The notes under the pieces are model-generated. The model worked only from the letters and a program-made list of their open reading frames with translations, did not search any database and was not told the DNA's origin. Positions 61,778 through 64,000 of a stretch of 64,000 bases of DNA are shown piece by piece. The DNA is from Streptomyces thermodiastaticus (GTDB lineage Bacteria > Actinomycetota > Actinomycetes > Streptomycetales > Streptomycetaceae): contig NZ_BNBV01000022.1 in NCBI RefSeq assembly GCF_014656135.1, positions 1-64,000 on the forward strand. The letters run 5' to 3'. A program made the translations under genes and the position numbers. Numbering within the stretch: the first letter of the stretch is position 1; each line of letters begins with the position of its first letter.

Positions 61778-63280
61778 ATGACGGACACCAACAGCATCAT
61801 CAAGCTCACGGCCGCCGAGATCGCGGAGAAGATCGCCTCCGGCGAGCTGACGGCCGTCGAGGTCACCGAGGCCCACCTCGCCCGGATCGAGGCCGTCGAC
61901 GAGAAGGTGCACGCCTTCCTGTACGTCGACCGCGAGGGCGCCCTCGCCCAGGCCCGCGCCGTGGACGAGAAGCGGGCACGCGGCGAGAAGCTCGGCCCGC
62001 TGGCGGGCGTGCCGCTCGCGCTGAAGGACATCTTCACCACCGAGGGCGTGCCCACCACGGTCGGCTCCAAGATCCTCGAAGGCTGGATCCCGCCGTACGA
62101 CGCCACGCTCACCAAGCGGCTCAAGGCCGCCGACGTGGTGATCCTCGGCAAGACCAACATGGACGAGTTCGCCATGGGCTCCTCCACCGAGAACAGCGCC
62201 TACGGGCCGACCGGCAACCCCTGGGACCTCACCCGGGTCCCCGGCGGCTCCGGCGGCGGCTCCTCCGCGGCCCTGGCCTCCTACCAGGCCCCGCTGGCCA
62301 TCGGCACCGACACCGGCGGTTCCATCCGGCAGCCCGCCGCCGTCACCGGCACCGTCGGCGTCAAGCCGACCTACGGTGCCGTGTCCCGCTACGGCATGGT
62401 GGCGTTCTCCTCCTCCCTCGACCAGGGCGGCCCGTGCGCCCGTACGGTCCTGGACGCGGCGCTGCTGCACGAGGTGATCGCCGGGCACGACCCGATGGAC
62501 TCCACCTCCATCGACGCCCCGGTCCCGCCGGTCGTCGAGGCCGCCCGCAACGGCAGCGTGCAGGGCATGCGGGTCGGCGTGGTCAAGCAGTTCCGCGGCG
62601 AGGGCTACCAGGCCGGTGTCGTCCAGCGCTTCGACGAGTCCGTCGAGCTGCTGAAGGAACTGGGTGCCGAGATCGTCGAGCTCGACTGCCCGTCCTTCGA
62701 CCTGGCGCTGTCCGCGTACTACCTGATCGCGCCCAGCGAGTGCTCCTCCAACCTGGCCCGGTTCGACGGCCTGCGCTACGGCCTGCGCGCCGGCGACGAC
62801 GGCAGCCGCTCCGCGGAGGAGGTCACCTCGCTGACCCGCGAGGCCGGCTTCGGCGCCGAGGTCAAGCGCCGCATCATGCTCGGCACCTACGCCCTCAGCT
62901 CCGGCTACTACGACGCCTACTACGGCAGCGCGCAGAAGGTCCGCACCCTCATCAAGCGGGACTTCGACAAGGCCTTCGAGCAGGTCGACGTGATCGTCTC
63001 CCCGACGACCCCGACCACCGCCTTCCCGATCGGCGAGCGCGCCGACGACCCGATGGCGATGTACCTCGCCGACCTGTGCACCATCCCGGCCAACCTGGCG
63101 GGCAACGCCGCCATGTCCCTGCCCTGCGGTCTCGCCCCGGAGGACAACCTCCCGGTGGGCCTGCAGATCATCGCCCCCGTGATGAAGGACGACCGCCTGT
63201 ACAAGGTGGGTGCCGCCGTCGAGGCCGCCTTCGTGGAAAGGTGGGGTCACCCGCTCCTGGAGGAGGCTCCGTCGCTGTGA
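61778..63280 (+). CDS. gatA: Asp-tRNA(Asn)/Glu-tRNA(Gln) amidotransferase subunit A
   Basis: This 500-aa glutaminase/amidase subunit supplies ammonia for tRNA amidation. The Ser-cisSer-Lys triad is visible: Lys in ALKDIFTTEG near residue 81, the GGSGGGSSAAL loop near 155, and the nucleophile region GTDTGGSIRQPA near 176. The ATG at 61778 has GGGGAGGAG eight bases upstream; the GTG at 61769 overlapping the gatC stop is an alternative start. Its stop overlaps the next small gene (GTGA). Confidence 0.96.
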   Translation: MTDTNSIIKLTAAEIAEKIASGELTAVEVTEAHLARIEAVDEKVHAFLYVDREGALAQARAVDEKRARGEKLGPLAGVPLALKDIFTTEGVPTTVGSKILEGWIPPYDATLTKRLKAADVVILGKTNMDEFAMGSSTENSAYGPTGNPWDLTRVPGGSGGGSSAALASYQAPLAIGTDTGGSIRQPAAVTGTVGVKPTYGAVSRYGMVAFSSSLDQGGPCARTVLDAALLHEVIAGHDPMDSTSIDAPVPPVVEAARNGSVQGMRVGVVKQFRGEGYQAGVVQRFDESVELLKELGAEIVELDCPSFDLALSAYYLIAPSECSSNLARFDGLRYGLRAGDDGSRSAEEVTSLTREAGFGAEVKRRIMLGTYALSSGYYDAYYGSAQKVRTLIKRDFDKAFEQVDVIVSPTTPTTAFPIGERADDPMAMYLADLCTIPANLAGNAAMSLPCGLAPEDNLPVGLQIIAPVMKDDRLYKVGAAVEAAFVERWGHPLLEEAPSL

Positions 63281-63516
63281 GTGCACTGTCCAAGGCCAAG
63301 GGCTTCAAGCAGTCGAAGTCCGGCACGTACCTGTCCATGGCCACGACCGCGCTCGGCGCGATCGGTGTCGCCAAGCAGATCAAGAAGGCCCGCGCCGAGA
63401 GCGACACGCTGCGGCTGATCGACGCCGTCGTCACCGCCGCCGGCGTCGTCACCGGCCTCGCCATCCTCTACCGCGAGCTGAAGCGGCTGGGCGACGACGA
63501 CGTCCTGCTGGGCTGA
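63277..63516 (+). CDS. Small conserved-type protein between gatA and gatB
   Basis: This 79-aa protein is translationally coupled to gatA by a GTGA overlap (63277-63280). It has a basic N-terminal third (SKAKGFKQSKSG), an Ala/Gly-rich helix, the charged KQIKKARAESDTLRLID, and one hydrophobic segment (AVVTAAGVVTGLAILY, near residues 48-63) before a short acidic end. It may be a membrane-anchored or peripheral protein. The intervening position between amidotransferase subunits suggests co-regulation. No function can be named. Confidence 0.8.
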   Translation: MSALSKAKGFKQSKSGTYLSMATTALGAIGVAKQIKKARAESDTLRLIDAVVTAAGVVTGLAILYRELKRLGDDDVLLG

Positions 63517-63531
63517 GAGGGAAGTTTCACC

Positions 63532-64000
63532 GTGACCACCACGACCGACCTGGTGTCGTACGAGGACGCGCTGGCGTCGTACGACCCCGTCATGGGCCTC
63601 GAGGTCCATGTCGAACTCGGCACCAAGACCAAGATGTTCTGCGGCTGTTCGACCGCGCCGGGCGCCGAGCCGAACAGCCACACCTGCCCGGTCTGCCTCG
63701 GCCTGCCCGGTGCGCTCCCGGTCGTCAACGCGACCGGCGTGGAGTCCGCCATCAAGATCGGCCTCGCCCTGAACTGCGAGATCGCCGAATGGTGCCGGTT
63801 CGCCCGGAAGAACTACTTCTATCCGGACATGCCGAAGAACTTCCAGACCTCCCAGTACGACGAGCCGATCGCCTTCAACGGCTACCTCGACGTGCAGCTG
63901 GAGGACGGCGAGGTCTTCCGCGTGGAGATCGAGCGCGCCCACATGGAGGAGGACACCGGCAAGTCGACGCACGTCGGCGGCGCCACCGGCCGTATCCACG
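63532..64000 (+). CDS. gatB: Asp-tRNA(Asn)/Glu-tRNA(Gln) amidotransferase subunit B (5' part)
   Basis: The open frame runs off the window end and gives about 156 N-terminal residues of GatB. The kinase-like cradle domain starts with YDPVMGLEVHVELGTKTKMF. The zinc-binding cysteines are in CGCSTAPG and HTCPVCLG, and the C-Y-P-D-like FYPDMPKNFQTSQYD segment follows. GatB binds and phosphorylates the misacylated tRNA. The GTG at 63532 has GAGAGGGAAG before it. It is incomplete only because of the window boundary. Confidence 0.95.
   Translation, partial: MTTTTDLVSYEDALASYDPVMGLEVHVELGTKTKMFCGCSTAPGAEPNSHTCPVCLGLPGALPVVNATGVESAIKIGLALNCEIAEWCRFARKNYFYPDMPKNFQTSQYDEPIAFNGYLDVQLEDGEVFRVEIERAHMEEDTGKSTHVGGATGRIH

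Overview
The window looks like a Streptomyces chromosome. Base composition is very GC-rich, many genes start with GTG behind purine-rich ribosome sites, and operons are joined by 4-bp ATGA/GTGA overlaps. The block of housekeeping genes (gcvTH-glyA-sdaA, an oligopeptide ABC operon, a cysteine desulfurase, mnmA, a MetE-like gene, ligA, a GGDEF-EAL gene, gatCAB) is in the order I recall from the S. coelicolor core; this comes from memory and was not computed.

Layout. 1-11.6 kb: a secreted M4 metalloprotease, a maltokinase-cap-like protein, a heterodimeric ABC exporter pair, a lipoprotein L,D-transpeptidase, an enoyl-CoA hydratase, an RsbW-like ATPase, an EF-hand protein and a GH25 lysozyme. 11.7-31.2 kb: an accessory island on the minus strand. 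It consists of a decayed 3' fragment of a prolyl-tRNA synthetase gene, then (in transcription order) a Ser/Thr kinase, an SNF2-type helicase, a 1829-aa adenine-type DNA methyltransferase, a 2240-aa DEAD/DUF1998 helicase carrying Vsr-like nuclease segments, and a UvrD-like helicase with a RelE-like N-terminus. The last four genes overlap by exactly 4 bp at each junction and form one operon. 31.3-36 kb: gcvT-gcvH-glyA-sdaA behind a tandem glycine riboswitch. 36-38.6 kb: a P-loop ATPase and two SseB-family proteins. 39-45.6 kb: a five-gene oligopeptide importer. 45.7-54.7 kb: a TRIC-like channel, a thioesterase, a FabR-like TetR regulator with twin operator-like sites, small membrane proteins, a cysteine desulfurase, an amidase, mnmA, and several small enzymes. 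54.8-64 kb: a MetE-like protein, ligA, a GGDEF-EAL protein, a cupin, and gatC-gatA-small protein-gatB (gatB is cut by the window end).

The most interesting item is the island. It combines the class 1 DISARM hallmark pair (SNF2 helicase plus large adenine methyltransferase) with a single giant DUF1998 helicase-nuclease reminiscent of Druantia DruE and a RelE-UvrD fusion. It lacks the phospholipase-D protein of DISARM and any PglZ. I read it as a candidate phage-defence or DNA-modification system that does not match a standard named type; whether it is truly undescribed needs database comparison.

No CRISPR array, rRNA, tRNA or intact insertion sequence was recognised.
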